64,000 nucleotides of DNA from Hominisplanchenecus_A murintestinalis (lineage in GTDB: Bacteria > Bacillota > Clostridia > Lachnospirales > Lachnospiraceae): contig NZ_CALPCM010000012.1 in NCBI RefSeq assembly GCF_943193015.1, positions 1 to 64,000 of the forward strand, read 5' to 3'. How positions within the stretch are numbered: position 1 is the stretch's first letter; each line of letters begins with the position of its first letter. Shown in pieces: positions 39,601-45,200 of this stretch. A program made the translations under genes and the position numbers. Below the pieces are notes generated by a model. The model had not been told where the DNA came from, ran no database searches, and worked only from the letters and a program-made list of their open reading frames with translations.

Positions 39601-41737
39601 TGGCGCTTTCCACCACTGCGCCATCTTCATAGCGCAGCCCTGACGCGGCCACTGCCGGGTTCGTCGGCTTCGCATTGATCGTTGCCTTGCTGGCCGTGCT
39701 GTTCAAGTCCCTCTTCTTATACCCCCCCGCCCCGTCATATTCAATCAGGCTGTCATAATACGTCCACTGCTGATAATTTGTCTGTACATTATTCACATAG
39801 CTGACAGCCTGCAGGGGATAGCCTGCAACTTCAACTTTCCCTTTAAACTTCAGGCCGCTGCGGATACGGTGCATAAAGTTCAGCCGTATTCTCCTGGTAA
39901 ACGATTTGCCTTTATTCCCTGCCAGCCACTGCTCCATCTCTTCCCCCAGAGTAATGGTATAGCTGGTTCCTCCATCCGCCTCCGTCTGTGCGCCTCCAAG
40001 AGTGCCGCAGGATACCCAGGAAAGGGTTCCATCTCCTGCCTGTACCTCCATCTCCAGCAGAGGGCCATCTTTTGCCGCACGGAACCAGTCTTCCAGCTCC
40101 ATACCGTCCTCCAGATAGATTTTAATATACTCCAGTTGGAAATGATTCGGAATGGTATCCAGCGCATAAGAATCAAAGATCGGCACATTTCCTTTATTTT
40201 CAAAACTGTCAAGATAGTAAGACGCCAGCTGCCCGATTCCGCTTTCTATCGTTTTTACCTGATTTCCCGCATCATTCAGGACATATTTATTCTGCGTCAC
40301 ATTTATTACCGTCTTGTCAAACGCCGTAGTATCCCTGTACTCCTTACTCCAGGAATACCCTGTCACACGATCCGCCGTCTTACCGAAGAAAATGGTAGGA
40401 CGCAGCGTCGTCGCGTTAAACAGGTTACCCCCGAAATTGTTCGGATAGGGTACCGCTATGTAAAAAACCCTCTGGGCATGTCTCGCAGGATTTGGATCAT
40501 GCGGGGAATACAGCGGCATATCCGTAAATTTAATATTGAGCGTAGCCTCCATAGGATAGTAATAAGGAATCAGCGGCGCATTAATATTTGAAAAGTCATC
40601 AAGGTTCCACTCTGACAGCTCCGCTTCCGGAACATCCGTCACGTCCCAGATAAGTACGCCTCCCTCCCCCGGCTTCCCGGAGTAGGCATACTGGGTAGCC
40701 TCAATACTCAAATCGGTATTTTTTGTCAGCGTCCCGTCATCGTTACATTTCCACGCCATCATATCTTTCCGCAGGATACCGCTGGAACCGTCATTTCCGT
40801 TCATCAGCGAAAGGTTCAGATCAAAGCCGTCCAGGAAACTCTCCGGCTTTGCCGAAATATTCTCTACCGTCACCCGGTAGGTCATATAGTTATACTGATC
40901 CCACATTGGCGGATGCGTGATCGCATTGATTGCAGCGCTCCAGTCCAGGTTACTGTTAATAAATGCGATAGAGTTATAGTCCCCATTGTCAATATTCGGG
41001 TTTCCACCCAGCTTTATTACCTGGAGCCCGTTTATAATATTCCCCGCAGCATCTTTATAAGTCCTGTAGCTCAGACCCGCATCTACCGACGCGCTCGCGT
41101 TCTCCGGCACATCACCATAAAATTTAGAACCCAGCTGTATAGCAGCGGCATTCGGCCCCTGCCATGCTGTGCTTATGATTTTTATTTCTACCATCCCGGT
41201 AAACGTTACGGAATCTACCAGCGGCGGAACCAGCGCCTCTCCTTTCCAACTTGTTTTCCCCTCAGGATAGGGCATAATCTCCCCTGCCGCCGTATAAAGC
41301 ACCGTGCTCTCCGTACCTTCCACATACCAGTTTCCATTTGGTACATCCACGATCGTCGTTCGCACGCTCCTGCCCGCAGCCGTATAATCTTCCGGCGCTT
41401 CAAAGGTAGTCGTCAGGTTCCCTTCCGCGTCATACACCAGGTACGGCGACGCCAGCGTTACCGTAATATCCTGCGCCCCCCCTGACGTGTAGCCCGGGTT
41501 CAGCGACAGGTTGTAGGTAGCCTGCCCGGCATTCTTTAACATATAGACTCCGGTCGATACCTGGTTTGCCGCTCCCCCGACCTGCCCAAACGTCATCCGG
41601 AATGCGGGAAGCCCCGCTCCCCCTCCTTCATCCGCCCGCGCTATCATCGGCGTATAAGGCAGCCCGTTCAGGACACAGGCCACTGCCAGTATCAGACAGA
41701 CCCACCTCTTCATGGTTTCCCTTATTCCTTCTTTCAT
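18629..41737 (-). CDS. Giant cell-surface protein (7,702 residues) with SdrD-B-like repeats
   Basis: One uninterrupted frame of 23.1 kb, roughly 850 kDa. A signal peptide (MKEGIRETMKRWVCLILAVACV) opens the protein; I start at 41737 because GGAAGGGG lies just before that ATG. Residues ~40-5,350 are long beta-rich modules I do not recognise, with repeated themes such as HGFKS(K/E)EIVIS and a recent 207-residue tandem duplication. From ~5,360 to ~7,550 about eleven SdrD-B/Cna-B-like modules follow, each opening like GWVWNDKDYDGIR. Two acidic Gly/Asn/Pro/Glu-rich spacers sit among them. The C-terminus has VRTGD, then a hydrophobic segment and a KKRKK tail: a sorting-like signal without LPXTG. Adhesion or surface structure is the likely role. 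Promoter, long leader and terminator are all visible. Confidence 0.85.
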   Translation of the reverse strand: MKEGIRETMKRWVCLILAVACVLNGLPYTPMIARADEGGGAGLPAFRMTFGQVGGAANQVSTGVYMLKNAGQATYNLSLNPGYTSGGAQDITVTLASPYLVYDAEGNLTTTFEAPEDYTAAGRSVRTTIVDVPNGNWYVEGTESTVLYTAAGEIMPYPEGKTSWKGEALVPPLVDSVTFTGMVEIKIISTAWQGPNAAAIQLGSKFYGDVPENASASVDAGLSYRTYKDAAGNIINGLQVIKLGGNPNIDNGDYNSIAFINSNLDWSAAINAITHPPMWDQYNYMTYRVTVENISAKPESFLDGFDLNLSLMNGNDGSSGILRKDMMAWKCNDDGTLTKNTDLSIEATQYAYSGKPGEGGVLIWDVTDVPEAELSEWNLDDFSNINAPLIPYYYPMEATLNIKFTDMPLYSPHDPNPARHAQRVFYIAVPYPNNFGGNLFNATTLRPTIFFGKTADRVTGYSWSKEYRDTTAFDKTVINVTQNKYVLNDAGNQVKTIESGIGQLASYYLDSFENKGNVPIFDSYALDTIPNHFQLEYIKIYLEDGMELEDWFRAAKDGPLLEMEVQAGDGTLSWVSCGTLGGAQTEADGGTSYTITLGEEMEQWLAGNKGKSFTRRIRLNFMHRIRSGLKFKGKVEVAGYPLQAVSYVNNVQTNYQQWTYYDSLIEYDGAGGYKKRDLNSTASKATINAKPTNPAVAASGLRYEDGAVVESAKTVQVPMNEEKGAYRYLLTNNSPSKMSPAIFYTDGNFLGRDSHNQWGGFRAREVRLSAGLLQQSKIASIVFTDASGGTWSIPGGSLNGYIQDGDVVLGYDVWKNHTPDLQKIQVLFDGFESDVTAAEDCRIEIKGSPNMAEQRTVAGVWRTDYDPELGVSNRQGRDSATLTVKAINPQISGTTYYKAEDGTAKTGNVPYRAEDAWYSFTVENRSPSAAEDTNLEFSINSLSQKTTGIRGFKTKEIVIEKGWDQVVTPMVVWLYDWDQDPHGTGAPKVSLKWEDVEARYMDADGRVKIPLSDFPELTELKQVRLVCTHLFADVYAKGQNPEDPAQDNALRVELHGTPDWHKTLQATGALLPQNYLYSDFGKTQNVNMNVAEFAPKVTASTHLIRNGVQQNGGSDTPHTLASENNREVWYGFRMANSSISPSGPAYSDINLSSVVNRSSTGTSVHGFKSKEIVISAQAVQACKIEDLELYDYADMNGTVLGTPSEVVTASVLKGYQQADGSIRIPLADFPGIAYLRYIRIHYEDFYGSGKAAGSSLQLDLYGDTDWFGNLDASANLVQDDEDYTDNKSASDWARFAVAEFAPVVTASTHFIKDGQQQNGGSSSPHTLTVANNQNVWYGFRMANNSISPSGPSYADINISSAVNRSSAGTAVHGFKSEEIVISAQTAQACEIKDLELYDYADMNGANPGTPSRVFTAKELEGYKQADGSIHIPMEDIAEISYLRYIRIHFTDFYGSRDAAGSSLQLDLYGNTDWFDNLDAVGKLVQDVPDYTANKSASDTARFNIQRPYLALHSHIQYVDVTESSRGAGTTDGNQTLLGVPYDRDFKLWVQMENGSSPAASGYSVFSVLDDVDLTVDLPIRDSAGVRFTDKSGAGAAEAHTGFHTTKTVVRRELLDQYRTIGSIQLADVDSPDSPAVLTPVTGAGGKITGFDAADGTHFNVTDEGLVLEESQLEGLGIQYLARLQVLGGRDMKVTGNADRAALRVEFYGYEDSAIGTTDTMNVHSENYLDGLREDAYRVSANDNTAIYMSKMYFDTVVSAFYNDGDAGKFTAEADALEHIRVNYAGGGSYWNDNSELELGYKALGSFGIDFRQYLNVGTNLPVPAPDHGNYYRQEHYDAGWVRLQSLNTAATVNMSINVPSHIFDTYYLKINPNTRSYLNWIEVTRKDGTKYQVLPDDWVGNAVETGAAGNKYFRINLAKGQAPDYGADKEEFWTDAYAYDLDGPENPITKIVINMDVNQDGFTDASKTAAGVPDYGTWYRENDANTRSAFEVTGRLYKTGKAELTANTTLTIGKSGRVKERTDSGQENGRRVQSSWSYWNNYRSYSWNGYHAGDYESTARDMKSTAVMSVIRDDVWVRKGVHSATETEYDDSNVKFADADQFVISFRRGPRYTGNLTTGLNHDYSQTGNWGGWCYQDGYNWGGRIGFSDRILLTDTLPVIEPNSEFKYYGFLTTGLVIQNEVFAHMTSITLNLGGYREITDAEGNVTGYQADASKTKSITLTKEELGTLNELSFLYESEEQTEDEAAAVNQIWLEKWQFVNSIAIDTKDWGGNADYTKETGRTRSPETGGGVKDIDVVVKGKPYVYVNQPATGLGDSIRHAQNRITPTDYFVYDPNTAHTSPQHNTERYYVSDSSAPNHGWSDTFETAHMRGYLIPYQAGYAVTPRTSKLNDYQADNLTPNVQEYTVKIWNRRDGSTERDASSRLDGAYTTNTMNASFNMQKLYIPKEFIDGGWFRVSRLLLTGASNQQASFTLDELKALLEPDANGKDYVLDVEKYIHDNPGMTTGYSITLPEGTARPYLRAHINSFRLEFKAVAGNREKPETVLQAGEYLSASKTASDYAFRYDGVFVDRTKEVFEGENYRDWDEDSTPTFGKSPNGYGVDVLITNNLATTFTTIDPNHGTFSELSGTVKKADSYLSNLVGNLLVSVTRNSDTNKFAYDLDDCSAAAPRTEIDKDHLMPWDYVEYKVTVQSDASAPIPQEKTDLRFDTATGQRIVKWEVISNTTDIPADQITANLPGTGGAELTKGTDYSRDEAAADDAALTDIKQVVFHLGTEGDAAQIKQGKAVTLRIVTQLTDEFGKNFQGQLMTSWLYTTSRIKHGYTQYRINYGRENISGAGRGTVNYYRNESDNGTTSGNSNTDVSYWRNTVSNVVLDGRSQYASRIDAGALFTRLRSDLAISFAFAPEAQGVYDGQPGKVTVQGIKNYTQHTQEIQETASFLKKVGDRYLQGFELTELCSIDYPAGLAENAISPRPPVKIEYYVLNESSTAKPDGYDPNAYNNMSRTEEDINNGQWVNAADYKDNPEELEAMLSRVIRVRWTYYDVPAGQAMDKVVFNGVGRYQDERLGNKNTAAADTFTSLLTMDEVYTHVHTEEEHLGEVKKTVMNHAVQTAPSIRREIPVVQFQTQVFGTEEEASGEYNPSKAQKTGYRPNETFWYKSTLINLSTAASGEAVQGALLNPVFYDKFPSQYADQTALEAAAGGDMSGLHIVWTDANGQVKNADADWEVTNLGTVTAPDYGGAMVYMDHASTGYGGSGYGGKEYRDLDPRAAGVSKEAEYTVYRICPVSGADGKLRMEVGDQISFYYSATAHQDGLPMVMTDQDRNLGTAADQSPSYFPRVGEYWSQGYTGQAWPLATGNNSGGMINRQLETADKLMDMDHLIHDVGFSGDKNDQIDRYEMFGRSKLYIPGTANNGSAWGNDGRFMDYDIATGSYVQRAVYTPILGSGNIDGLPVQIQYRGADNANRDYYAYVTGPRTASSQNWEQAGEGEERTPIVWSEVRTHLQKAWLNAASQMIPDLANENGYSQFNVHDAAKRYLAGKHYPNDWPRSGSWESYIRSANDYLFNRYITMMEYQQTYTARLTASNYGDWGLDGVEFTYTFPLGTEPLRDADGNLQIAGKYLTAPNTWGADIPADAIHAELVQTPENDKGYRAPNQVQDPQWNGTMDTSYYQGEDTVPYVVKIAVSHPLKRWFGRGSGSGYQMRLDIKCHVQSTSTNGRWYDRLRVKPAITGENYYYYQIYDISQWCGANRYKDAHYQIHGMDYMSSWSSSGYYNYVNPTGSPNTPSVDGYNVQCSEAQETADGSDGVNTNKTYGAYRTGAKADLCAVTGTRAEMRKPVMRLWSTVSDTADTDMTGRSRAGYYVDTEGDTARINVNVENRYWIHEYSDGGYYGLSSSLHSNSYSINGGSMGTLYHPVISVLLPAGIVPMAADGKAYTEDNASNAVRPIAWELNKRANPQVNTISPADEAEKQLYDAAVQYVEIPEYEDGEATGKTEGRYLVRIEANLNSHGDLAQKNLEARILSGDLRIFSFKVFAEELPNLSVKGTDGQTKRDTTKYRQYEDIRTYLGSKMDGFSYLWDNGGRYRVGTYLELSGSSNYQMNDVLRLDRVANYLEGDLNADPTYGRRAFFDSGWAYEETSEFNVEHYAANIRNPLILTEEQKDFNASGANTHPDTGDKTLQVSDKGLYNRTRLYTKMPRVTSDSTVGFTKNEAGMGYSINSSTKLPNTYPDANTPLEYGDVLWYTSRIWNHPASASDYRYGGALHHSKLTFVFDLPREVTFWDEDDTYDKDDIIVEYYDARKGGDPVTVSMEELLAEESGWNLDIRHKTDYHELDNPSGLPEYMNTDKEKHHEAESVVVELNTPADENYHGYDSMYDGAMPGGHLSTGSWVRVRIKTRVDNLGEESSVYTEPDLWSAEDCQTYVTVHEMDGHFNEDSDQLQDQPQDLILWMSQAKDAEAEPGEGAEDSKDAVDHDRDGDYADVYTAARTAAFKLRKPDGVARVDTGIKRTSILDEDEQVVTATDIHTKGATQIQYLIDQAQNKGGAVNRFIVDFALPFHATNEPTGEIAPVTGSEVTPRIREIRTGVWEVPDTLAEEEKEVLEQQLKVYVFARTSPDPHAEDGYLYPDSQEDRAAYDDGSWIQLGKQEGYSLTENGTIRDSRDGIPANIRQVRFVVKAGLNYADNVAPVYHPVPSGFRLAVDADPDTDGSQEMDDVDPMRLNVEEVAEDVKRNCAYVQAATSSGDPTVVIHSNYFVQCLTRYDDLKYLEMGKRARAGIYVDPELPYFGFRMEMSYFGGSGITSYHWRKNEGGLIIDPSTSKMMKYRVTAVNYSVEQLDQKKYTWPVRTETDSEGNIVQKEIKEEDTLTDPNISVVVPYIQNLKDLTYVPYSSLLGDDPDYLSDSYSKTGGSPQNPLKNLDDAVPHWTWTLVQDKIDPDTGELILDEEGQPIPELVDSDDIEVELSEDPYFVDKVVNLATGRQRRIALFKFKGRLWPGQRLMIEFMMPINADRGAAVSQELMESYGYGLKKGNYTPYIPTAEDGFGSCGLVTDSRDVNDNGMTVEMSLRRTISGLSFKEEPTLKQIKKVDSQIHSDYDYNSGPASVPEGTDYTFHVSVMNQSTGDPKEHSEVSLYDVLPHLGDSQTYSGDTANNQIPRDSSWNGWLLPDSIEVRVYDPNKSTEFPEGELLEMTKDAAHPKDYDIWVGPFEQTGNTYKPLDVSALPPYKADESQGMEFGTKDMYFYGVLIGDDARKKSRKMVRLADLIAATKNNPDAYEAAIKAIRSIWMEMEDKSYYIKDYNRIEMSYSMHAPLNVPKYVGDVSGDASTQFIDSKGYCGWNTFVHHAVGAGMTGENSKAGVYLNAPEGRGYIGSYIWHDFNYDTLMNEAEYEEGTNGRLQVSKLTTDLDFDGIPDDPGINHVKVELLSENGYVVNRNGEAITEVKRDGEGVKYALIDEATGEIQTTGENQINRYTDCGPAAAYISESDYFGHKGYYMLSDLKPGRYRLRFTFPESLANYAVTTLDIGDTKTKLDIYRKGDTLPDLGNEGVGDAPGDAMAVTSLVAQTRDVIQVNAADMDDTTVGADGLTPHQRYDLAMTSYNVGIGRPHTIGGWAWFDEHMDPDSGEDTPDIDGFMDDSEDKLGKVRVTLYEYDPDTEELKEANDIDGKPASILTEITDVSDLASAENGKFAFRVRPGWYLVKAENEDDAVILKPTPYKHNDSALAAENDNDLEKVGLSMQTKPFEVQYELGEDGRPLYDALGQGYKHKMQLGLGFVDAGRGFLGDTIWSDGNYNGIQEGLEPGIGGVAVTVERYYWDNEAMQWKQQEERFTSQKTTTDAGNFVFQEKTTYTPDGGPACLAGYRLRIDKDVLEGLPAHYAVTKYQNRPDKELGEELDSDMLTEAKDTPDGKKAYYLTDIDMMPIVLANEAQEGADPKNLMPYGRKLYDVTDGGSRLIHDGGLKEFEKIQVKGIIWNDRDYDGIRKTEVDPDDPDDMAEPGIPGVTVVLERYIRDSGDFRKLDEREAVTDSTGHYTFNNVGTYYEDPDAGSWHVTYYRLKLKELPEGYRVTRYHQGKDTSVDSDLAVTDLYLTKGTAPVEKDYFAAASTSRQPHNEDYCLNEGKVKYDIVQGGGNIGGYDGGLKGPETGSLSGLIWKEKAYDGIHQEDEEGFPGLTLTIDQYYLDADGEWTKEQAGYAQAVTEDDGGYLFEGLPVHIEKEGKWYLAGYKMTLPRQEKITGYETTWYHKGQDNEIDSDAVGTMDLGEDYPLVDRDGTTEREFSVTAKEAAKGTNDDKGAYVFEYAGREYDILTGTNAHGPDVGLKELETTTMYGWVWNDKDYDGIRQSDKTVDVPIEGQTVYLDQYYLSKKGEWEQSQAGYATTLTDENGRYEFADIPAMLEVGNVRRLTAYQVRMDAMNQGWTLTKYRQGKESLKWSDLRQEDPDAAAAREGVKAVQDGPETGEPGETKPEEGKPDEMKVPLTLMEDEEFLPAADEVERAHSSYCVMAPDGKIYDMLAAPETKASGNAGELPYATGSISGWVWEDKNYDGIQDPDEKPVTEALTVKLERFIYENGNWVKDDGFAGKEARTDAVTGGYRFDKLPTHQDAYDEDGNIILGNFKIYGYQVRIDMDRCAADGLWDTYAVTKYRAGSNRAKDSDWIISDDADSGRLTAADEYIVVAAEAGENANPVNVAEVEGISYDACQGTDIDGLDAGLKRYEDAALLGIVWKDANHDGILGEGEEKIEGLELVLTQAYYKDGRWTEAEGFRQEKKTGEDGTYKFGNLPASLNIDGTRCLAGYRLHVDGDGAILAKVLKQYAVSKYMVEDGSEKDNKLLWEGLHMSWPEEENSGWLVFAKEAAGGFSGNSYNYRQAGGRNYDLAYSEDIGSMNAGFSPYQTTSITGTAWTEDYDEKGEADGIRQETEKRQAGIKVFLDQYYLDKGKWKKADKWISFMSAQPEQEPEPEPEGRKAKRREAEADGNLGGNTGENPDGNPGGNTGENPDENPGGNTGENPDENPGGDAGEVPDDGLEDRPVSVPDKDGLVTAVTDENGVYRFDGLPTNGILKEAGGTERRVILGYKLRVPELPEGFDVTWHLAGDGVMDSDLDEATTEMTPEILVAPKTADPEETDENKLDGYSIVLAESYDGIDAGFMPYRGSLVEGIVWNDKDWDGLQGTEPGLEGHKVYLDVMIEGTDIEEGDTASGLALFADKEEEDPDKEPPEGTGGEDPDKKPSEGTEGAGTDENAPDRKAVKRTADTEAGTETENKDPSEGAGDKNPSTGEEDPDKKPDETPEEPEWISPVETDVPGEETDGILQDGVYRAYASCTTDAEGNYRFGDVPVLDRKTRRPYRYRLRMEKPSNAYYVPLNAGDDSVDNDYAHLNLAGYLTDQAQGITRSFRLGGAAEKENAYGYSYHMGYTTVQDMLDFGLHVLDTETVVAGSVFVDENKDGIRNGEEQGRKAVNVILYRYDAAAQMWKETPDADGKSRILTEEDGRYMFRVPVADMEKESKEYLTPYRYRVSIMKPKDDAAFSVKYPGRQATNAAALGAGLYDASEDYQALAEKVNDFNDATTMEGKEESGLPAAGPQLVISSEFELAEVHRDYYLGRDVVSLDQIHVDIGRGAALLEDGGEGITADMEVWPLPKNQPYVPGTEPLETETDDPVETVRTGDDTQIGKYILVLAVSGLMIGLLVFFKKRKKEDEES
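19000..25650 (-). repeat. About eleven SdrD-B-like modules in the giant protein
   Basis: Module openings occur near 25630 (SYIWHDFNYD), 24900 (GWAWFDEHMD), 24385 (TIWSDGNYNG), 23830 (GIIWNDRDYDG), 23295 (LIWKEKAYDG), 22750 (WVWNDKDYDG), 22130 (WVWEDKNYDG), 21570 (IVWKDANHDG), 21030 (AWTEDYDEKG), 20260 (IVWNDKDWDG) and 19430 (SVFVDENKDG). Each is followed by a TD..G.Y.F turn and a D(A/V)G closing strand, as in SdrD-B repeats of staphylococcal adhesins, which bind calcium. Sequences are well diverged, so recent slippage is unlikely. Confidence 0.75.
37224..38465 (-). repeat. Tandem duplication of a 621-bp (207-residue) module in the giant gene
   Basis: Two adjacent copies, about 38465-37845 and 37844-37224. 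Matching starts are APKVTASTHLIRNGVQQNGG and APVVTASTHFIKDGQQQNGG; both then read WYGFRMAN(S/N)SISPSGP and IEDLELYDYADMNG or its near match. The DNA is also clearly alike. The period of 621 bases is a multiple of three. A more diverged third copy lies just upstream (39080-38466). Confidence 0.8.
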
Positions 41738-42142
41738 TTTTCCCCTTCCTTTCATATAAAAACACATCCTCCAGTCTCTACAAAAAGCAATGTACTCCTA
41801 AGGCTACTCGTACTGCCCCTTTCATATTTCTGAACGGATGTGCTGAATTTCGTATCATCACATAATATAAAAATTTATCTCTGACAAAACCTGTTTGCTG
41901 CAGATACGGATTCCGAATCTAACGAAAAATGACAGTCATGCCATACATCCTTTCACTTAGCAGAAATACAAAATGACCAGTTATCCATATTCGATGTGGT
42001 CTCTTTGAAAACAAAACCACGCACGAAACTGTGCATTTTTTACAATCCCGTGCTCTCCACCTCTTTGTCTTTTATTATTTTTGCTATGTTTGTAATAAAA
42101 GTATCAAAATTTTTATACTTTTTTTATAATATATTTTCTTAA
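41738..42142 (-). other. Long 5' leader of the giant surface-protein gene
   Basis: If transcription starts from the promoter at 42143-42171, the leader is about 400 bases. It is AT-rich, has a weak AAAAGTAT/ATACTTTT dyad (42097-42122), no credible small gene and no riboswitch that I recognise. The ribosome site GGAAGGGG is right at its end. Confidence 0.5.
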
Positions 42143-42171
42143 ATGATACCGCGTTCTTTCAAATTTGTCAA
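42143..42171 (-). promoter_or_regulatory. Sigma-A promoter of the giant surface-protein gene
   Basis: Minus-strand TTGACA (42166-42171) and TATCAT (42143-42148) are exactly 17 bases apart. The -35 is perfect and the -10 matches at five of six. No other promoter as good is seen before the gene. Confidence 0.7.
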
Positions 42172-42204
42172 GTTTTTGAAGTAAATATCAATTACTGAGC
42201 GAAC

Positions 42205-42240
42205 AAAAAACTCCCGGAAACCTATTTGGTTTCTGGGAGT
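42205..42240 (-). terminator. Terminator of the 2,595-residue surface-protein gene
   Basis: ACTCCCAGAAACC pairs with GGTTTCCGGGAGT (13 bp with one non-Watson-Crick pair) around a short loop and is followed by a run of six T on the minus strand. Confidence 0.9.
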
Positions 42241-42262
42241 CCTTTTTGTTCATCTGCGGCGT

Positions 42263-45200
42263 TTACTTACTGCCTTTTGTCCGGCGTCTCCTGCTCATTG
42301 CAGTCAATACTGCTCCCAGGGAAGCAAATGCAGCTGTCATCCATATCCACGGATTTCCAGACATGTCTGCTGTCTTTGGCGAATTCGCCGTAGTTCTCCA
42401 GCTCGAAGAATAATACCTCGGTCCGGTTGGCTTTGTTGGCTTTGTTGTCTCTGACGGATCGGTCGGCTTTTTCTTTGGCGTTTTTTTCTTTGGAGTCTTT
42501 TTCTTTGGCTTTTCCGTCTCTGTCGGTTCCGTCTGTCCTATCACATTTTTATCCGGCTTGCCGTCCCCGTCTGTATCAATATTCACATCCGGAACATTAT
42601 CTCCGTCTGTATCAATGTTCAGATCCGGTTTCCCGTCTCCGTTTGTATCAATATTGATATCTGGTTTTCCGTCTCCATTTGTGTCAATATTGATATCCGG
42701 TTTTCCGTCTCCGTTTTTATCAATATTGACATCTGGTTTGCCATCCCCATTTGTGTCAATATTGGTATCCGGTTTTCCGTCTCCGTTTGTATCAATATCT
42801 ACATCCGGTTTTCCGTCCCCATCTGTATCAATGTTGATATCCGGTTTGCCGTCTCCATCTTTATCAATATTAATATCCGGCTTGCCGTCCCCGTCTGTGT
42901 CTACATCTACATCCGGTTTGCCGTCTCCGTCTTTATCAATATTGATATCCGGCTTGCCATCTCCGTCCACATCTACATTTACCGGAGGTGTCGTAGAACC
43001 TTTCTTTCCTAAAACCACAACGACCTTCTGGTCAGCTCCTAAATTTTTAAATTCGATGCGTCCTGCTGCTTTCGCCGCTGTATCCAGCTTGCCATTGACA
43101 AATACATACTTTACTTCGTCTGTTCCGCTGTTCTTCACAGTCCAGCTTACACTCGTATCGTTTCCTTTCCGGACGGAATGGGTCGGGTCTATCGTTCCTT
43201 CACCACCGCTCAGAGATGTTGTAATAATATAATATATTACTATATTCTTATCCGGTTTCCCGTCTCCATCTTCGTCGATATTTACATCCGGTTTTCCGTC
43301 CCCATCCTCATCAATATTGATATCAGGAAGTCCGTCTCCGTTTGTATCTACATTTACGTCCGGCTTTGGCGGGTTCTCCGGGTCAATGTCTTTATCCGCC
43401 TCTCCGTCTCCATCCTTATCTACGATGTTCACATCCGGTTTTCCGTCTCCATCCTTATCCACGTTGATGTCCGGTTTTCCGTCCCCATCTGTATCTACAT
43501 TTACGTCAGGCTTCGGCGGATTTTCCGGATCAATGTCATCCGGCTCTCCGTCTCCATCCTTGTCTACAATGTTAATATCCGGTTTGCCATCCCCATCTTT
43601 ATCTACATTCAAATCCGGGTCTCCGTCCCCATCCGTATCCACATTTACATTAGGTTTCGGCGGTTCCAGGTCTTCCGGATCAATTGGATCTGGTTTGCCG
43701 TCCCCATCTTTATCTACGATGTTGACATCCGGTTTGCCATCCCCATCTTTGTCTACATTCAAATCTGGGTCGCCGTCTCCGTCTGTATCTACATTTACAT
43801 TGGGTTTCGGCGGTTCTGGGTCTTCTGGATCAATTGGATCTGGTTTGCCGTCCCCATCTTTATCTACGATGTTGACATCCGGCTCGCCGTCCCCATCTTT
43901 ATCCTCGTTCAGATCTGGGTCGCCGTCTCCGTCTGTATCTACATTCACTTCCGGTTTTCCATCTCCATCTTTATCAATGTTGATATCCGGTTTCCCGTCT
44001 CCGTCTGTATCTACATTCGTTGGCGGTGCAGAATCTTTCTTTCCAAGGACTACAACGACCTTTTGATCTGCATTAATGCCTTCTATGGTAACGCTTCCCT
44101 CTCCCTGAGCTGCTGTATTTGGCTGTCCGTTAACAAATACATACTTCACTTCCTCTGTTTCCGGATCTGCTACGCTCCAGGTTACAGTAGTATCACTGCC
44201 TTCCGTCACAGAATGGTTTCCTGTTATAGTCCCATTACCTCCGCTGATAGCTGTAGTAACATTAAAGCTTGGCTGGCGGAACGTTCCCTCTGTTCCCTGT
44301 GTGTCTCCTGGGAGAGACTTTTTGAGATAAATCTTTACGGTTTTGTTTTCCGTAATATCATTCATCTGAAGGCTTCCGCTTCCTGTTGCCTGTGTAACGT
44401 TATCATTTACCGTAATCTTCTCTACTTCATAGCCTTCAGGAATGCCGCTCCACTTGATTGTAACGGAACCATCCTTCTCTACCATACTCTGGCCTTCAAC
44501 TGTGCCGGAACCACCCACGATTTCAGCTGTTACTTTATACAGTTTTGACGTATCCGGAATTGGTTTCAGTGTACCATCATCATTCTTCTCCGCAAAGTAG
44601 ACCTCAATCTTATGATCCTTTTCGATACGAAGAATATCGTCAATTTCTTTCCTTGTGACTTGTTCTTCTCCTTCTTTAGTAATCTTCTTATCTGTGTCCT
44701 GTGCCTTCGGCACGTTCACTTTCGGAGCATTTGTTTTCGGTTCCACTTTTGCAGGAGCTTCTGTAGATTTTCCACTCTCTGTTGTCTTTTCAGACGCTTC
44801 TGTCGTCTTCTCAGATGCTTCTGTAGACTTTCCGCTCTCTGTCGTCTTCTCGGATGCTTCTGTAGACTTTCCGCTCTCTGTCGTCTTCTCGGATACTTCT
44901 GTAGACTTTCCGCTCTCTGTCGTCTTCTCGGATGCTTCCGTAGACTTTCCGCTCTCCGTTTCCTTTTTGGATGTCTCTGTAGATTTTCCGGTTTCTGTAG
45001 TCTTTTCAGATGCTTCCGTAGTCTTCTCTGCTTCCGGCGTTTTTACGCTTTCTGTAGCAGCTGCTGTTTCTGGTGTTTTCTTTGTCTCTGCTGCCGTCTT
45101 AAGCGCCGCTTCTGACATAACAACCTTTTTCGCCTGAGTGCCTGATGTATTCTTTAATACACCAGCTGCTTTTGCCGGAGCCGCCTTAGTAGTTGTCGAA

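Noticed and set aside
41768..42262. Possible small gene or known riboswitch in the giant gene's leader
   Set aside because: No frame with a ribosome site and no conserved riboswitch core could be seen; only promoter, terminator and AT-rich sequence.
42546..44020. Regular 36-base repeats that look like a CRISPR array
   Set aside because: There are no unique spacers; the repeats are continuous, in frame and encode DGDGxPD units. No cas genes are present.
43178..44548. 456-residue plus-strand frame over the Asp-rich repeats
   Set aside because: Antisense of the repetitive codons; low-complexity Ile/Val/Tyr/Phe-rich product with no start signal.
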